64,000 nt of DNA from JAGLOK01 sp963676355 (GTDB lineage Bacteria; Bacillota; Clostridia; Christensenellales; UMGS416), in assembly GCA_963676355.1 (NCBI GenBank), contig OY781093.1:62001-126000 (forward strand), read 5' to 3'. Both the position numbers and the translations under genes were made by a program. Position 1 is the first letter of the stretch. Each line of letters starts with the position of its first letter. The notes beneath the pieces are model-generated. The model was not told the origin of the DNA. It saw only the letters and a list, made by a program, of their open reading frames with translations, and ran no database searches. Shown piece after piece: positions 1-9,242 of this stretch.

Positions 1-2
1 CA

Positions 3-695
3 AATGTTTCTGAATCGCTAAAAAACAAAAACATCGCTTTAACCTTAGGCGGAGATCACTCAATATCCATTGGAACAGCACTTGGCGCGCAAAAAGCAGC
101 TGGAAACATAGGCGTTATATGGGTGGATGCTCACTGCGATTGCAACACACTCAAAACAACCTATTCTGGCAACATTCACGGAATGGCGCTAGCTGCCGCG
201 ACAGGATGTGCAGAAAGCATTCTATCTCCATTTAAAGACGATTACGTATCCTACATAAACCCAAAGAAATGTGTTGTAGTTGGCAATCGCGAAGTAGATG
301 CAGATGAACTTGAAATCATAAAAAATTGTGGCATCACCGTTTTTAGCATGGCAGATATAGACATGATAGGAATAAAAGGCGTGATGGATAAAGCAATAAA
401 AATCGCGTCTTCCGAAACCAATGGCTTTCACCTAAGCTTTGACATGGATGCTGTGACACCCGAAGAAGCTCCTGGAGTGAGCACACCCAAAAGAGGCGGA
501 TTTACCTATAGGGAGTCGCATCTGATAGTAGAGATGATTTCTGAAGCAAAAGGGTTGCTTTCATTGGATTTCGCCGAAACAAACCCCATACTCGACATTA
601 AAAACAAGACAGCCGAGCTTGCAGTTTCTCTAATTGCTGCAGTCCTTGGAAAAAGATTCACAGCACCACCACCCTCAAATAGAACAAATGTTTGA
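3..695 (+). CDS. rocF: Arginase (C-terminal part; 5' end outside window)
   Basis: Ureohydrolase that would hydrolyse arginine to ornithine and urea using two Mn ions in the cytoplasm. The frame is open from the window edge, so the N-terminus is missing. Visible metal ligand motifs are GGDHS near position 50, DAHCD just after position 120 (preceded in frame by VIW), and SFDMDAVTPEEAPGVSTP. The C-terminus has the arginase-like NPILDIKNKTAELAV. The DAHCD and DMDAV motifs fix the superfamily; the APG-STP and NKTAE segments favour arginase over agmatinase or formiminoglutamase. No terminator hairpin is obvious before the next gene 51 bases downstream. Confidence 0.9.
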   Translation, partial: NVSESLKNKNIALTLGGDHSISIGTALGAQKAAGNIGVIWVDAHCDCNTLKTTYSGNIHGMALAAATGCAESILSPFKDDYVSYINPKKCVVVGNREVDADELEIIKNCGITVFSMADIDMIGIKGVMDKAIKIASSETNGFHLSFDMDAVTPEEAPGVSTPKRGGFTYRESHLIVEMISEAKGLLSLDFAETNPILDIKNKTAELAVSLIAAVLGKRFTAPPPSNRTNV

Positions 696-746
696 CTGCA
701 AAAATTGCAAGTGCTATGATGATAAACACGATAAAAGAGGCCATAA

Positions 747-2414
747 TTGAATCAAGATTTTAAATCGGCGGAAAAAGTTCATCTTAAAAAATATATAATT
801 AATTTCTCTGTATTCTTGATTATAGCAATTACAGTTTATTTTGTTATGGCAGCCATTGCCCAAAGCCAGCTATACTCGACTGCCACATCCGACAATATAA
901 TTACAATAAGAAACGAAGATTTAAAAAGCGGTGACATTGATTTTAATTATAGCATAAAGAGCAAAAACGATAATATAAAAACAACTTATACCGCTGACAT
1001 TCTTAGAAGCGATATTGAAAAGCTCAACGATGACTTTGTCACAATATTTCTCCCTAGCATGCAATGTGAAGCTTTCATAATTTACATTAACGAAAAGATC
1101 ATAGCCGTTGAAGGCGATATCACTAAATATAACTCTAACGTATGGACAAAAAACTATTCATATACCATTGATTCAACATTATTCGATAAGGATATATCAA
1201 AGCTAAAAGTTGTGCAATTCAGCAGATACCTACGCGGCGGGCTTGCTAATCCATTTATTATCGATGGATATGCCTCATCTCTTAGCATAAAAGATTACAA
1301 AGCATTTGACATAAGACATGGAATATTTGGAATCTCGATTTTTTTACTGCTTCTAATAATATTAATGCTTTTTCTTTTTAAAGAAAAAAGATCAAAATAC
1401 TACTTACTGCTTGTTTCATTAATTTTTATGATGATTGGCTATTCAGAGTATTTTGAGCTATCCTATCTTCCATTTGATTTCTTACTATTTAAAAAGATAA
1501 CCGTGTCTTCCAATTTTATTGTTGCAGGCTTAGGTACAGTTGTTTATAGACATTTGTACAACAAAAATAAATATAACATTCTTTTCATGACAATATATAG
1601 TGCAATAATTTTAATTCCTGCATTTTTAGTTAAAGATATGGTTACATACAAGGCAATCTATACAATATTAACTTACTTAATCATACCGTTAATACTTTAT
1701 TGGGTATATTCTTCAATTATAAATTTGAAAAAATATACTAATGCTAAAACACTGTTAACCCTTGCCGTCTCTTCAGTCTTATATATCATTGTGTGGATTA
1801 TCAGTGAATTGGCAGAAAATATCTATATGGACACAGTAACCGTTGTCATTATGCCATCATTTATGATTGTCGCACTAACGCTTATTTTCATCGACTTGCA
1901 CGAACTTCAGGTTAATATCGCCGAAACACATAAAAAGACTATTATTGATGGGCTGACAAAATTGTATAACGCAGAGTTTATGGCAAATATCATCAAAGAT
2001 ATGGACCCACCAATAGCTTTTACTGTCTTAGATCTTGACGATTTCAAAAATATCAACGACTCGTATGGACATATAGCGGGCGACGGGGCTTTAAAGCTTA
2101 TGGCAAATATAGTTTCAGAGCTTCTTCGTGACGGTGATATCTTCGGAAGATACGGCGGCGATGAATTCATACTGATTTTAAATCAACATTCAACAGAATC
2201 GGTTAAAAACATCCTTGAACGCATACGCAAGAAAGTTGAATCTACTCCACTCACTTATCAAGAAAGCAAAATCTACATGACCATATCTTTGGGATACTAT
2301 ATCACTTATGATAAGGAAGATTTCACATCCATGCTCGAAAAGGCAGACACAGCTTTATATCAGGCAAAAAACAAAGGCAAAAATACAATAGTAGAATACG
2401 TTCCTCAAAGTTAA
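747..2414 (+). CDS. Membrane-bound diguanylate cyclase (GGDEF)
   Basis: Predicted to make cyclic di-GMP from two GTP. It has one N-terminal membrane helix (about residues 14-40), an extracellular sensor region to about 190, then a hydrophobic block of several helices (about 193-385), and a cytoplasmic GGDEF domain (about 395-550). The active site reads RYGGDEF near residue 468. Five residues before it is RDGD, a canonical RxxD inhibitory site, so product feedback is expected. There is no EAL domain. The layout recalls 7TM-type diverse-signal sensors, but that assignment is inference. The TTG start at 747 has an AAAGAGG ribosome site six bases upstream; no better ATG is available. Confidence 0.88.
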   Translation: MNQDFKSAEKVHLKKYIINFSVFLIIAITVYFVMAAIAQSQLYSTATSDNIITIRNEDLKSGDIDFNYSIKSKNDNIKTTYTADILRSDIEKLNDDFVTIFLPSMQCEAFIIYINEKIIAVEGDITKYNSNVWTKNYSYTIDSTLFDKDISKLKVVQFSRYLRGGLANPFIIDGYASSLSIKDYKAFDIRHGIFGISIFLLLLIILMLFLFKEKRSKYYLLLVSLIFMMIGYSEYFELSYLPFDFLLFKKITVSSNFIVAGLGTVVYRHLYNKNKYNILFMTIYSAIILIPAFLVKDMVTYKAIYTILTYLIIPLILYWVYSSIINLKKYTNAKTLLTLAVSSVLYIIVWIISELAENIYMDTVTVVIMPSFMIVALTLIFIDLHELQVNIAETHKKTIIDGLTKLYNAEFMANIIKDMDPPIAFTVLDLDDFKNINDSYGHIAGDGALKLMANIVSELLRDGDIFGRYGGDEFILILNQHSTESVKNILERIRKKVESTPLTYQESKIYMTISLGYYITYDKEDFTSMLEKADTALYQAKNKGKNTIVEYVPQS

Positions 2415-2590
2415 AAAATAAAATTAATATCATGTTAGGCTAATTAAATAAGGTATATTTTTGCAAAAGTTAATTATGCAGGTTTTCCTGCATGCATGCT
2501 TATATCGTAATTGTTATCTTTCTAAATGTGTGTTAAATTTGAGTTATCAAGGAAAGGCTTCCCCTATAATTTTAATTAAAGGAGCATATA

Positions 2591-3928
2591 ATGAAGTTAT
2601 TAGAAGACGTAAAGAAAAAAGTGTGCGCGATGGATGGAGAGCAAAGCGAATTTATTCAGGCAGTAGATGAGGTCTTGGAGTCTCTTGAGCCGGTTGCAAA
2701 AAAGTACCCGCATTATGTTGAAGCAGGAATATTTGAAAGAATAGTCGAGCCTGAAAGACAAATCATGTTCCGCGTGCCATGGGTGGACGACCAAGGCAAG
2801 GTGCATGTTAACCGCGGCTTCAGAGTACAATTCAACTCTGCTATAGGCCCTTATAAAGGCGGCTTAAGGCTGCATCCTTCAGTTAATCTGGGCATAATTA
2901 AATTTTTAGGATTTGAACAGATATTTAAAAATTCATTAACAGGCCTTCCTATGGGTGGCGGAAAAGGCGGAAGTGACTTTGACCCTAAAGGAAAATCCGA
3001 CAATGAAGTGATGCGCTTTTGCCAAAGCTTCATGACAGAGCTATCACGTCACATAGGCCCAAACACCGATGTTCCTGCAGGAGATATCGGCACAGGCGCA
3101 CGCGAGATTGGCTATATGTTCGGTCAATTAAAACGCCTTCGCAATGATTTTACAGGAACTCTAACAGGCAAAGGCCTTAATTGGGGCGGAAGCCTAGTGC
3201 GCAAAGAAGCAACAGGCTATGGAACATGTTACTTTGCAAATGAAATGCTTAAATCAAAAGGTGATTCTTTTGAAGGCAAAAAAGTTGTGATTTCAGGTTC
3301 GGGCAATGTCGCAATATATGCCACAGAAAAAGCAACCGAGCTTGGAGCAAAAGTCATAGCATTAAATGATTCATCAGGATATATCTATGATGAGAGAGGG
3401 ATTGATTTAGACCTCATCAAAATAATAAAAGAAGTAGAAAGAAAGCGCATTAAAGAATATTTAAAGCATCATCCAGAAGCTGAGTATGGCGATGTTTCAA
3501 CCGACATATGGAAGATACCCTGTGATATAGCACTTCCTTGCGCAACACAAAACGAACTGGACAAAGCTTCAGCTGAAATCCTTGTTAAAAACGGATGCAT
3601 CGCAGTGGCAGAAGGCGCGAATATGCCGACTACACCCGAAGGCATAGAAGTGCTGCAAAAAGCTGGTGTACTTTATGGTCCTGGCAAAGCTGCAAACGCC
3701 GGCGGTGTTGCAACCAGCGGACTTGAAATGTGCCAAAACAGTGCACGATATTCATGGTCATTCGAAAAAGTGGACGGTATGCTCAAAGAAATTATGGCAG
3801 ACATTTTCCAGAAGGCAAGCGATGCCGCTGAAGAATTTGGAGATCCAGGAAACCTTGTTCTTGGCGCAAATATCGCAGGCTTTCTAAAAGTCGCGGAGGC
3901 TATGTATCAGCAAGGCGTAGCCTACTGA
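2591..3928 (+). CDS. gdhA: NADP-type glutamate dehydrogenase
   Basis: Catalyses reductive amination of 2-oxoglutarate to glutamate; the 445-residue length is that of hexameric bacterial GdhA. The catalytic glycine-rich segment PMGGGKGGSDFDPKGKSD lies near residues 120-137. The Rossmann motif VISGSGNVA starts the coenzyme domain near residue 235. The start is fixed by AAAGGAG ending seven bases before the ATG. The gene stands alone, followed by a strong hairpin terminator shared with the converging ABC exporter genes. Coenzyme preference is inferred from family membership only. Confidence 0.95.
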   Translation: MKLLEDVKKKVCAMDGEQSEFIQAVDEVLESLEPVAKKYPHYVEAGIFERIVEPERQIMFRVPWVDDQGKVHVNRGFRVQFNSAIGPYKGGLRLHPSVNLGIIKFLGFEQIFKNSLTGLPMGGGKGGSDFDPKGKSDNEVMRFCQSFMTELSRHIGPNTDVPAGDIGTGAREIGYMFGQLKRLRNDFTGTLTGKGLNWGGSLVRKEATGYGTCYFANEMLKSKGDSFEGKKVVISGSGNVAIYATEKATELGAKVIALNDSSGYIYDERGIDLDLIKIIKEVERKRIKEYLKHHPEAEYGDVSTDIWKIPCDIALPCATQNELDKASAEILVKNGCIAVAEGANMPTTPEGIEVLQKAGVLYGPGKAANAGGVATSGLEMCQNSARYSWSFEKVDGMLKEIMADIFQKASDAAEEFGDPGNLVLGANIAGFLKVAEAMYQQGVAY

Positions 3929-3955
3929 TACTATCCTTTATTTTATCATATGGCA

Positions 3956-3983
3956 AAAGCTCCTCGGATATCCGGGGAGCTTT
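3956..3983. terminator. Bidirectional hairpin between gdhA and the ABC exporter
   Basis: A 12-bp stem (AAAGCTCCTCGG pairing with CCGGGGAGCTTT, one wobble) with a four-base ATAT loop lies between two convergent genes. It can terminate both, although the T-run on either side is short. Confidence 0.75.
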
Positions 3984-4004
3984 GCTATATTTAACATTAT
4001 ATTA

Positions 4005-5153
4005 TTAAACTAAATCCTTTTTCATAACCCTAAGTCCAAGAACAAAGTAAACAACCGCCATTCCCAAAAGCACGAGCATTGGAACAATCGCAGTAGTCGA
4101 TGCTGCCCCCTTCATCGCGATTTCTTCCATCGCGGAAAGCGCCCATTTTTGCGGAGTTATATTGCCGAGCGCAAGAAGCCACTTGTTCGTAATTATCTCT
4201 AGCGGCCACATGCAGCCGCCAAGCATTGCGGTGCTTACAAGAACTATGGGTGTCATTGCTCCCAACTGGTCATAGGATTTTACGATGCTTGCAAGGAACA
4301 GTCCAAGGCAAGTGAAAGTCAGTACATAACACGCGGAAATCGCCAATAGTATTCCAATGTTATCGCCCCAATCTATGCCAAAAATATATTTACCGGCAAG
4401 AAGAACAATCGCAACCTGTGCAAATCCTAGAAAAAATGTCACAAGCATTTTCGCCGCAAGCTGAGATGCGCCTGAAATCGGAGACACAAGATTTCGCTGG
4501 AAAATGTGTAGCTTTTTCTCCTTTAAAATATCTGCCATAACAAAAACCATAGAGAACGTGGAGAAAAACAACATGAAACCCAGCACATAATGCATCAAAT
4601 TGTTGTAACCGGACCATTTACTGTTGCCCACTGTTTCAATAGTTGTTATATATGGCCTATCACCATATTTATTATCAAACACTTTTGAAACTTCTTCACT
4701 AAGGCCTTCGTCTGTCTTTAAGGTCTGCTCGATTGCCAAAGTAAGGTTTTCTTTGTTTTTCATAAGAGCTATTTCTTGTGATAAAGAATTTTTAAGCTGC
4801 ATCACTTCAACAGCGCTTTTTCCTGATACGATTTTCATTTTGGAATAGTCATCGCCAAATCCTTCCTCCAAAACTACTCCCGCCAATATTCCGCTTTCCT
4901 TTATAAACTCCTCCATTGAAGCAAGATCGCCCTCACGGATATCAAAGCCTTCGACATCATTTTTTAGCCTGCTATAAAAATCAGCGGAGGCTTGGCTCTT
5001 ATCCAAGTCAACAACCTGAACTATGGCTTCATAATCTTCGCCAAAAGCCTGCCCAAATATCATCGTAAGCACAATAGCCATTGCAAGCATCCCAACAACC
5101 ATAATTATGTCATCTTTTAAGAGTTTAAATCTTAATTTTATATGTTCAAGCAT
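4005..5153 (-). CDS. ABC-2 type transporter permease
   Basis: Membrane subunit of an export system of the ABC-2 family. It has one N-terminal helix, a long extracytoplasmic region of about 150 residues rich in Lys/Glu, then five or six helices in the C-terminal half, the standard ABC-2 layout. I place the start at 5153 (MLEHIKLRFKLL), because AGAGGA lies about ten bases upstream. A start at 5174 would bury that ribosome site in the coding sequence. The gene overlaps the upstream permease by eight bases, so the two are translationally coupled. Substrate is unknown; homologues include drug and lantibiotic-type exporters. Confidence 0.85.
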   Translation of the reverse strand: MLEHIKLRFKLLKDDIIMVVGMLAMAIVLTMIFGQAFGEDYEAIVQVVDLDKSQASADFYSRLKNDVEGFDIREGDLASMEEFIKESGILAGVVLEEGFGDDYSKMKIVSGKSAVEVMQLKNSLSQEIALMKNKENLTLAIEQTLKTDEGLSEEVSKVFDNKYGDRPYITTIETVGNSKWSGYNNLMHYVLGFMLFFSTFSMVFVMADILKEKKLHIFQRNLVSPISGASQLAAKMLVTFFLGFAQVAIVLLAGKYIFGIDWGDNIGILLAISACYVLTFTCLGLFLASIVKSYDQLGAMTPIVLVSTAMLGGCMWPLEIITNKWLLALGNITPQKWALSAMEEIAMKGAASTTAIVPMLVLLGMAVVYFVLGLRVMKKDLV

Positions 5154-6477
5154 TGCTCTTTTTCCTCTCTGCACTTATTAGAAGCCAAGCCGCTCCAAAA
5201 AACAGTGCTCCAAACAGCATTATAGTCAATAGCTCCATTCCAATATTTCCAACACCCATTCCTTGCGCTGTTTTGATATAGGCAGAAAGTGCTTGACCGT
5301 TTACAGTAAACTTTGATGCCTTTGTAAAGAATTTTGGTAAAATTGAAAGCGGTATGTAACTTCCGCCAAGTAGCGCAAGCACCTGTACTAGTGCGCCTTC
5401 AAATGCGTTTGCCAGCTTGAAGTTGCCGGTACGCAAAGATATTGCCCCAATAAAGCTCCCCAGACCACCTATCGCAAAAGATCCACAAATCGCAATTATT
5501 ATAACAGAAAGATAATTGCCCCAGTCAACACCGAAAAACAGCGAAGAAAGAGTTATCATCACTGCACTTTGCAAAAGGCAGATTAAAAACACAACAACCA
5601 TTTTTGAAAGCATCATCTGAAAATATGTAACACCTAAAACTTTCATTCTATCAAATGTAATATTCTCTTTTTCCTCCAGCATGCTTCGTCCGCCTATACC
5701 TGCCGAAAATAGCATGAACATGCAAAGCATAGCAGCCGTATAGTATGTGAAGCTATCCACAAGTTTATATTGTTGAACCGACTCTGTTTTAATTTCATCT
5801 GCTACATCGGAAGTATTGCTTTGCAAATTGTTGAAAAACTCCTGAGATTTAAACCCGAGCTCCATTTGGTTTAAAAACTTACCGCCTATCTCATCAAAAA
5901 CCTGTCTGTTTGCAAACGACATAGACATGCTATCGGTAAACGCTTTTATAACTTGGTGCACAATTTCACCACTGTAGCTATAGGAAACATCCGCTTTAAT
6001 TTTAAACTCAGCCTGCGCGCTGCCCGAAAACATATTGGCATATGTTGCAGAAATGAAATTTTGAGGTATAACAATCACAGCGGCAACACTGCCATCGTCA
6101 ATCGCTTGATCGGCATCTGCTTGGCTCATAACTTCATAATTCATAATTCCTTTTATGTCATCTGAATCCATAAAGTCATCAAAAAACACCTGCCCTGGAT
6201 TAAATGAATCCATCTGCGCTTTATATGCCTCAATCGCTTGAATGGGCATAACACTTACATCCATTATTTCAGCCAGCAATTCATCTTTATCAATTTCGCT
6301 GTCATAAAGCTTTACAACTCCCACATTTATAGGCTCTGAAAGCCCTGAAGGCGAAAATGTGCCACCCAATGCAAAGCTTAATATCACAGTCAAAACTACA
6401 GGCATGGCGATTATGATTAACATCTGCTTGCCATCTAAAATATTTACTTTTAAATCTTTTATAATGCTGTTTAACAT
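5146..6477 (-). CDS. ABC-2 type transporter permease
   Basis: Second membrane subunit of the same exporter, 443 residues. The N-terminal helix (about 20-40) is followed by an extracytoplasmic domain to about residue 235 and five to six helices to the end. A short basic tail ends in RKKSNA. It shares the overall layout of the next gene and probably pairs with it as a heterodimer. It lies eight bases after the ATP-binding subunit. Nothing in the sequence indicates the cargo. Confidence 0.87.
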   Translation of the reverse strand: MLNSIIKDLKVNILDGKQMLIIIAMPVVLTVILSFALGGTFSPSGLSEPINVGVVKLYDSEIDKDELLAEIMDVSVMPIQAIEAYKAQMDSFNPGQVFFDDFMDSDDIKGIMNYEVMSQADADQAIDDGSVAAVIVIPQNFISATYANMFSGSAQAEFKIKADVSYSYSGEIVHQVIKAFTDSMSMSFANRQVFDEIGGKFLNQMELGFKSQEFFNNLQSNTSDVADEIKTESVQQYKLVDSFTYYTAAMLCMFMLFSAGIGGRSMLEEKENITFDRMKVLGVTYFQMMLSKMVVVFLICLLQSAVMITLSSLFFGVDWGNYLSVIIIAICGSFAIGGLGSFIGAISLRTGNFKLANAFEGALVQVLALLGGSYIPLSILPKFFTKASKFTVNGQALSAYIKTAQGMGVGNIGMELLTIMLFGALFFGAAWLLISAERKKSNA

Positions 6478-6485
6478 ATTACCCC

Positions 6486-7415
6486 CTAATCCCTAAGGGC
6501 TCTTCCGGTAAGGTGTATAAATACAGCTTCAAGATTCGGAACAACGCTTTCAAAAGATTTCACTCTGCATTCTTTACTTATCTCATTTAAAATGTCAGTA
6601 TATCTTCCATCCAGTTTTTTACCCGTTACAATCAGTGTGTCCTCCGAATATTGCGCATCAATCACAAAGTCGAGCTCTATTAATTTTTCTGGCAAACCTT
6701 TTACTTTTTTATCAGCAATAATATTTAACTGCTCATCGTCATCCAATAGCTCAACAAGCTCCTTTTTAGTGCCTTGAGCTATAATCTGACCCTTGTCCAT
6801 TATACAAATCCTGTTGCACAGATACTCAACTTCCTCCATGTAGTGGCTAGTATATATTACTGTTGTTCCCTGGCGGTTAAGTTCAATTACCGTATCCAAA
6901 ATGTATTTACGTGACTGTGGATCGATTCCAACCGTAGGCTCATCCATTATTATAAACTTCGGTTTTCCCATTAGAGCCGCACCTATGTTTAAGCGTCGCT
7001 TCATTCCGCCTGAATAGTTTTGGACTTTATCCTTTAGCCTCTCATCTATTCCCACAATCTCGGCAACTTCTTTAAAGCGTGCTTTCAGCTCACTTCCGCG
7101 AAGTCCATATGCCCTGCCCCAGAAATTCAAATTGTCTTTCCCTGAAATCGTAGGATAAAGTGCAATCTCCTGTGGCACATAGCCAAGCTCTTTTTGAAGT
7201 GTTTTTGGGTTCTTGTGAACATTTTCACCCTTATAAAAAACTTCTCCTTCGGTGGGCTTTATAAGAGTTGATATCATAGATATAGTTGTAGATTTTCCTG
7301 CACCGTTTGGTCCCAAAAACCCAAGACATTCGCCTTCTTGAACTTTTAGGTTAACCCCGTCTACTGCCTTAACATTTTTAAAGTGCTTTTTTAAGTTAAT
7401 GGTTTCAAGCAACAT
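6486..7415 (-). CDS. ABC transporter ATP-binding protein
   Basis: ATPase of the exporter, 309 residues. Walker A is GPNGAGKST (about residues 35-43), the signature is YSGGMKRR, and Walker B is FIIMDEPTVGID, with the switch His in YTSHYMEE. The roughly 80-residue C-terminal extension is typical of DrrA/CcmA-like ABC-2 ATPases. It is the first gene of a three-gene operon with the two permeases. The 173-base gap upstream is shared with divergent plsC and contains a perfect palindrome. Confidence 0.93.
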   Translation of the reverse strand: MLLETINLKKHFKNVKAVDGVNLKVQEGECLGFLGPNGAGKSTTISMISTLIKPTEGEVFYKGENVHKNPKTLQKELGYVPQEIALYPTISGKDNLNFWGRAYGLRGSELKARFKEVAEIVGIDERLKDKVQNYSGGMKRRLNIGAALMGKPKFIIMDEPTVGIDPQSRKYILDTVIELNRQGTTVIYTSHYMEEVEYLCNRICIMDKGQIIAQGTKKELVELLDDDEQLNIIADKKVKGLPEKLIELDFVIDAQYSEDTLIVTGKKLDGRYTDILNEISKECRVKSFESVVPNLEAVFIHLTGRALRD

Positions 7416-7501
7416 AGTAATACCTCTTTTTCCTTATGTATTTTCAAATTATCTCATAATAATACATTCTTGTCATCATATCCGATAACATTTAATGTAA
7501 T

Positions 7502-7513
7502 GCTAATATTAGC
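7502..7513. promoter_or_regulatory. 12-bp perfect palindrome in divergent intergenic region
   Basis: GCTAATATTAGC is a perfect palindrome midway between the ABC exporter operon and plsC. It could be an operator for either direction. No cognate regulator is encoded next to it. Confidence 0.3.
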
Positions 7514-7549
7514 GGCAATATAAGTCTTTTGTTCTTCTGCGAATCAGTA

Positions 7550-7555
7550 TATAAT
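7550..7555 (+). promoter_or_regulatory. -10 box upstream of plsC
   Basis: TATAAT lies 33 bases before the plsC start. The matching -35 is poor (TTTGTT near 7528-7533). AAGGAG follows just ahead of the ATG. Confidence 0.5.
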
Positions 7556-7588
7556 ATAGTAAATTTAGAATAAGATAAGGAGAACTTA

Positions 7589-8314
7589 ATGTCGAAAGTT
7601 AGAGTAGTGTTTTGGTACTCAACTGCATATCTGCTATTATTATTTACTTATCCATTAATTGTTTATCCAAAATACTTAAACTATAGAAAGAAAACAAAGC
7701 AAAGAACAACATTTGTATACATGTTTATGCACTTTTTGTCTAAAGCATTGTTTTATGCTACCGGATCTAGGATAAAAGTGAACGGTTTGGAAAATATCCC
7801 CAAAAACACCCCGGTGCTTTTTGTAAGCAACCACCAGGGACACATGGATAGTCTCATAATAGAAGGATTTATAAATAAACCAAAGGGCTTTATCTCAATA
7901 AAGGAATATCAAAAAGCCTTTATACTTAGAACATGGATGAAGCATATGGGCTGTGTATTTATGGACAGGCAAGATCTTAGGCAGCAGTTCACATGTATCG
8001 CCGAAGCCACCCAGCAGCTTAAAGACGGGCACTCCATGGTCGTCTTCCCTGAGGGTAAGCTAAATGATGGCGGCGAAACACTGGAATTTCAAAAAGGCTG
8101 GCTTAGGCTCGCAACTAAAAGCAAAGTACCAGTAGTTCCAATCACCATAAATAACTCGCACAAAGTGCTTAACTACAACGGAAGAGGGCTACATTCTGCA
8201 AGAATTGAAGTTACTGTTTCAAAGCCTATAGATATTTCAGATGTTAAAAGGTCAAACGAGGCTGAATGTATAGAAAATATACGCAACACAATTCTTAAAA
8301 ATCTAATTGCATAG
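7589..8314 (+). CDS. plsC: 1-acyl-sn-glycerol-3-phosphate acyltransferase
   Basis: Transfers an acyl chain to lysophosphatidate to form phosphatidate at the inner face of the membrane. The 241-residue protein has an N-terminal hydrophobic helix (about 10-28). It carries the catalytic HX4D motif in NHQGHMDS near residues 89-96 and the acceptor-binding motif FPEGKLNDGG near residue 152. A late VPVVPITI block is also typical of the family. AAGGAG precedes the ATG by seven bases. The gene ends two bases before the convergent AraC gene, so little room remains for a terminator. Confidence 0.92.
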   Translation: MSKVRVVFWYSTAYLLLLFTYPLIVYPKYLNYRKKTKQRTTFVYMFMHFLSKALFYATGSRIKVNGLENIPKNTPVLFVSNHQGHMDSLIIEGFINKPKGFISIKEYQKAFILRTWMKHMGCVFMDRQDLRQQFTCIAEATQQLKDGHSMVVFPEGKLNDGGETLEFQKGWLRLATKSKVPVVPITINNSHKVLNYNGRGLHSARIEVTVSKPIDISDVKRSNEAECIENIRNTILKNLIA

Positions 8315-8315
8315 C

Positions 8316-9185
8316 TTATCGTGCTTTTAGCCTATAATTTTTTGGCGAAAGCAAATATATTCTTTTAAACATTTTTGAAAATAGATATTCATCCTGATAG
8401 CCTACCGAGTAGGCTATTTGTTTTACTTTAAGATTGGTGTTTTTCAAAAGTTTTTGAGCTTCTTTCATCCTTATGTCAATAAGATACTGTTTTGGGCTTT
8501 TTCCAAAACCTTTCATAAAATACCTATAGAGCTGTGTTCGGTCAACCCCAATATGGCTCGCTATATCTTCTATGGTCAAATCAAGCATGTAGCTTCTTTT
8601 GATGTATTCTGCTGCCGCTGCGAGCAGCGATGCTGCCGGTTTTTTAATTTCCTCTTTGCCTTTATTTTCGTGGCTTCTTATAATCCAAGAAAAAATCTCA
8701 TAAAACTTCGCAGTTTCATAAATTCTGTCGCTTATGCTTAATACTCTGCGCTCTGATAAATCTTTTACAACCTCATCGATTGAAAAAAGTGCGTCCAATG
8801 TATATTTAACTCTTCTTAAGCTTTTAGAAAACCCCATCTCAGATATAAGCTCCTCGCAGCATTCACCCTCAAAGCCAAACCAATAATAATCCCACGGATT
8901 ATTCTCATCCGCCTCATAGTAGGTTACTTCATCAGGATATATAAGAAACATCTCTCCTTCGTTGAGTTCAATCTCTTTGTCACCATATCTAAATATGCCC
9001 TTGCCTTTTTTTATATAATGGATAAGATAATGCTGCCTTAAAAAAGGACCAAAGTGATGGGATGGCAAGCAAGATTCATATCCCACTTGGCGAATCAGTA
9101 TATCAAATGGCTTGTTTTCTTTTTCTTCAAACTCAATAATCTTCATATGTGCAACATAATAACATCTTTTTTCACAAAATACCAT
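8316..9185 (-). CDS. AraC-family transcriptional regulator
   Basis: An N-terminal cupin sugar-binding domain (about 25-110) precedes a C-terminal double helix-turn-helix. The first helix pair lies in IEDIASHIGVDRTQLYRYF and the second in VKQIAYSVGYQDEYLFSKMF. Divergent orientation to the alpha-galactosidase gene, with only 57 bases between them, suggests it activates that gene in response to an alpha-galactoside, as MsmR/RafR-type proteins do. That role is inference. The start is uncertain: ATG at 9185 has only a weak AGGC upstream, and ATG at 9146 (MKIIEFEEK) has AAAGATG about 16 bases upstream. Confidence 0.9.
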   Translation of the reverse strand: MVFCEKRCYYVAHMKIIEFEEKENKPFDILIRQVGYESCLPSHHFGPFLRQHYLIHYIKKGKGIFRYGDKEIELNEGEMFLIYPDEVTYYEADENNPWDYYWFGFEGECCEELISEMGFSKSLRRVKYTLDALFSIDEVVKDLSERRVLSISDRIYETAKFYEIFSWIIRSHENKGKEEIKKPAASLLAAAAEYIKRSYMLDLTIEDIASHIGVDRTQLYRYFMKGFGKSPKQYLIDIRMKEAQKLLKNTNLKVKQIAYSVGYQDEYLFSKMFKRIYLLSPKNYRLKAR

Positions 9186-9242
9186 TCAATTTGCCTGTTT
9201 ATCATCATATAATTACATCATAATTTTAACTTGGAGGATTTT

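Noticed and set aside
2461..2670. A 69-codon frame overlapping the start of gdhA
   Set aside because: It starts with TTG without a ribosome site and runs out of frame into gdhA, whose own start has a strong AAAGGAG.
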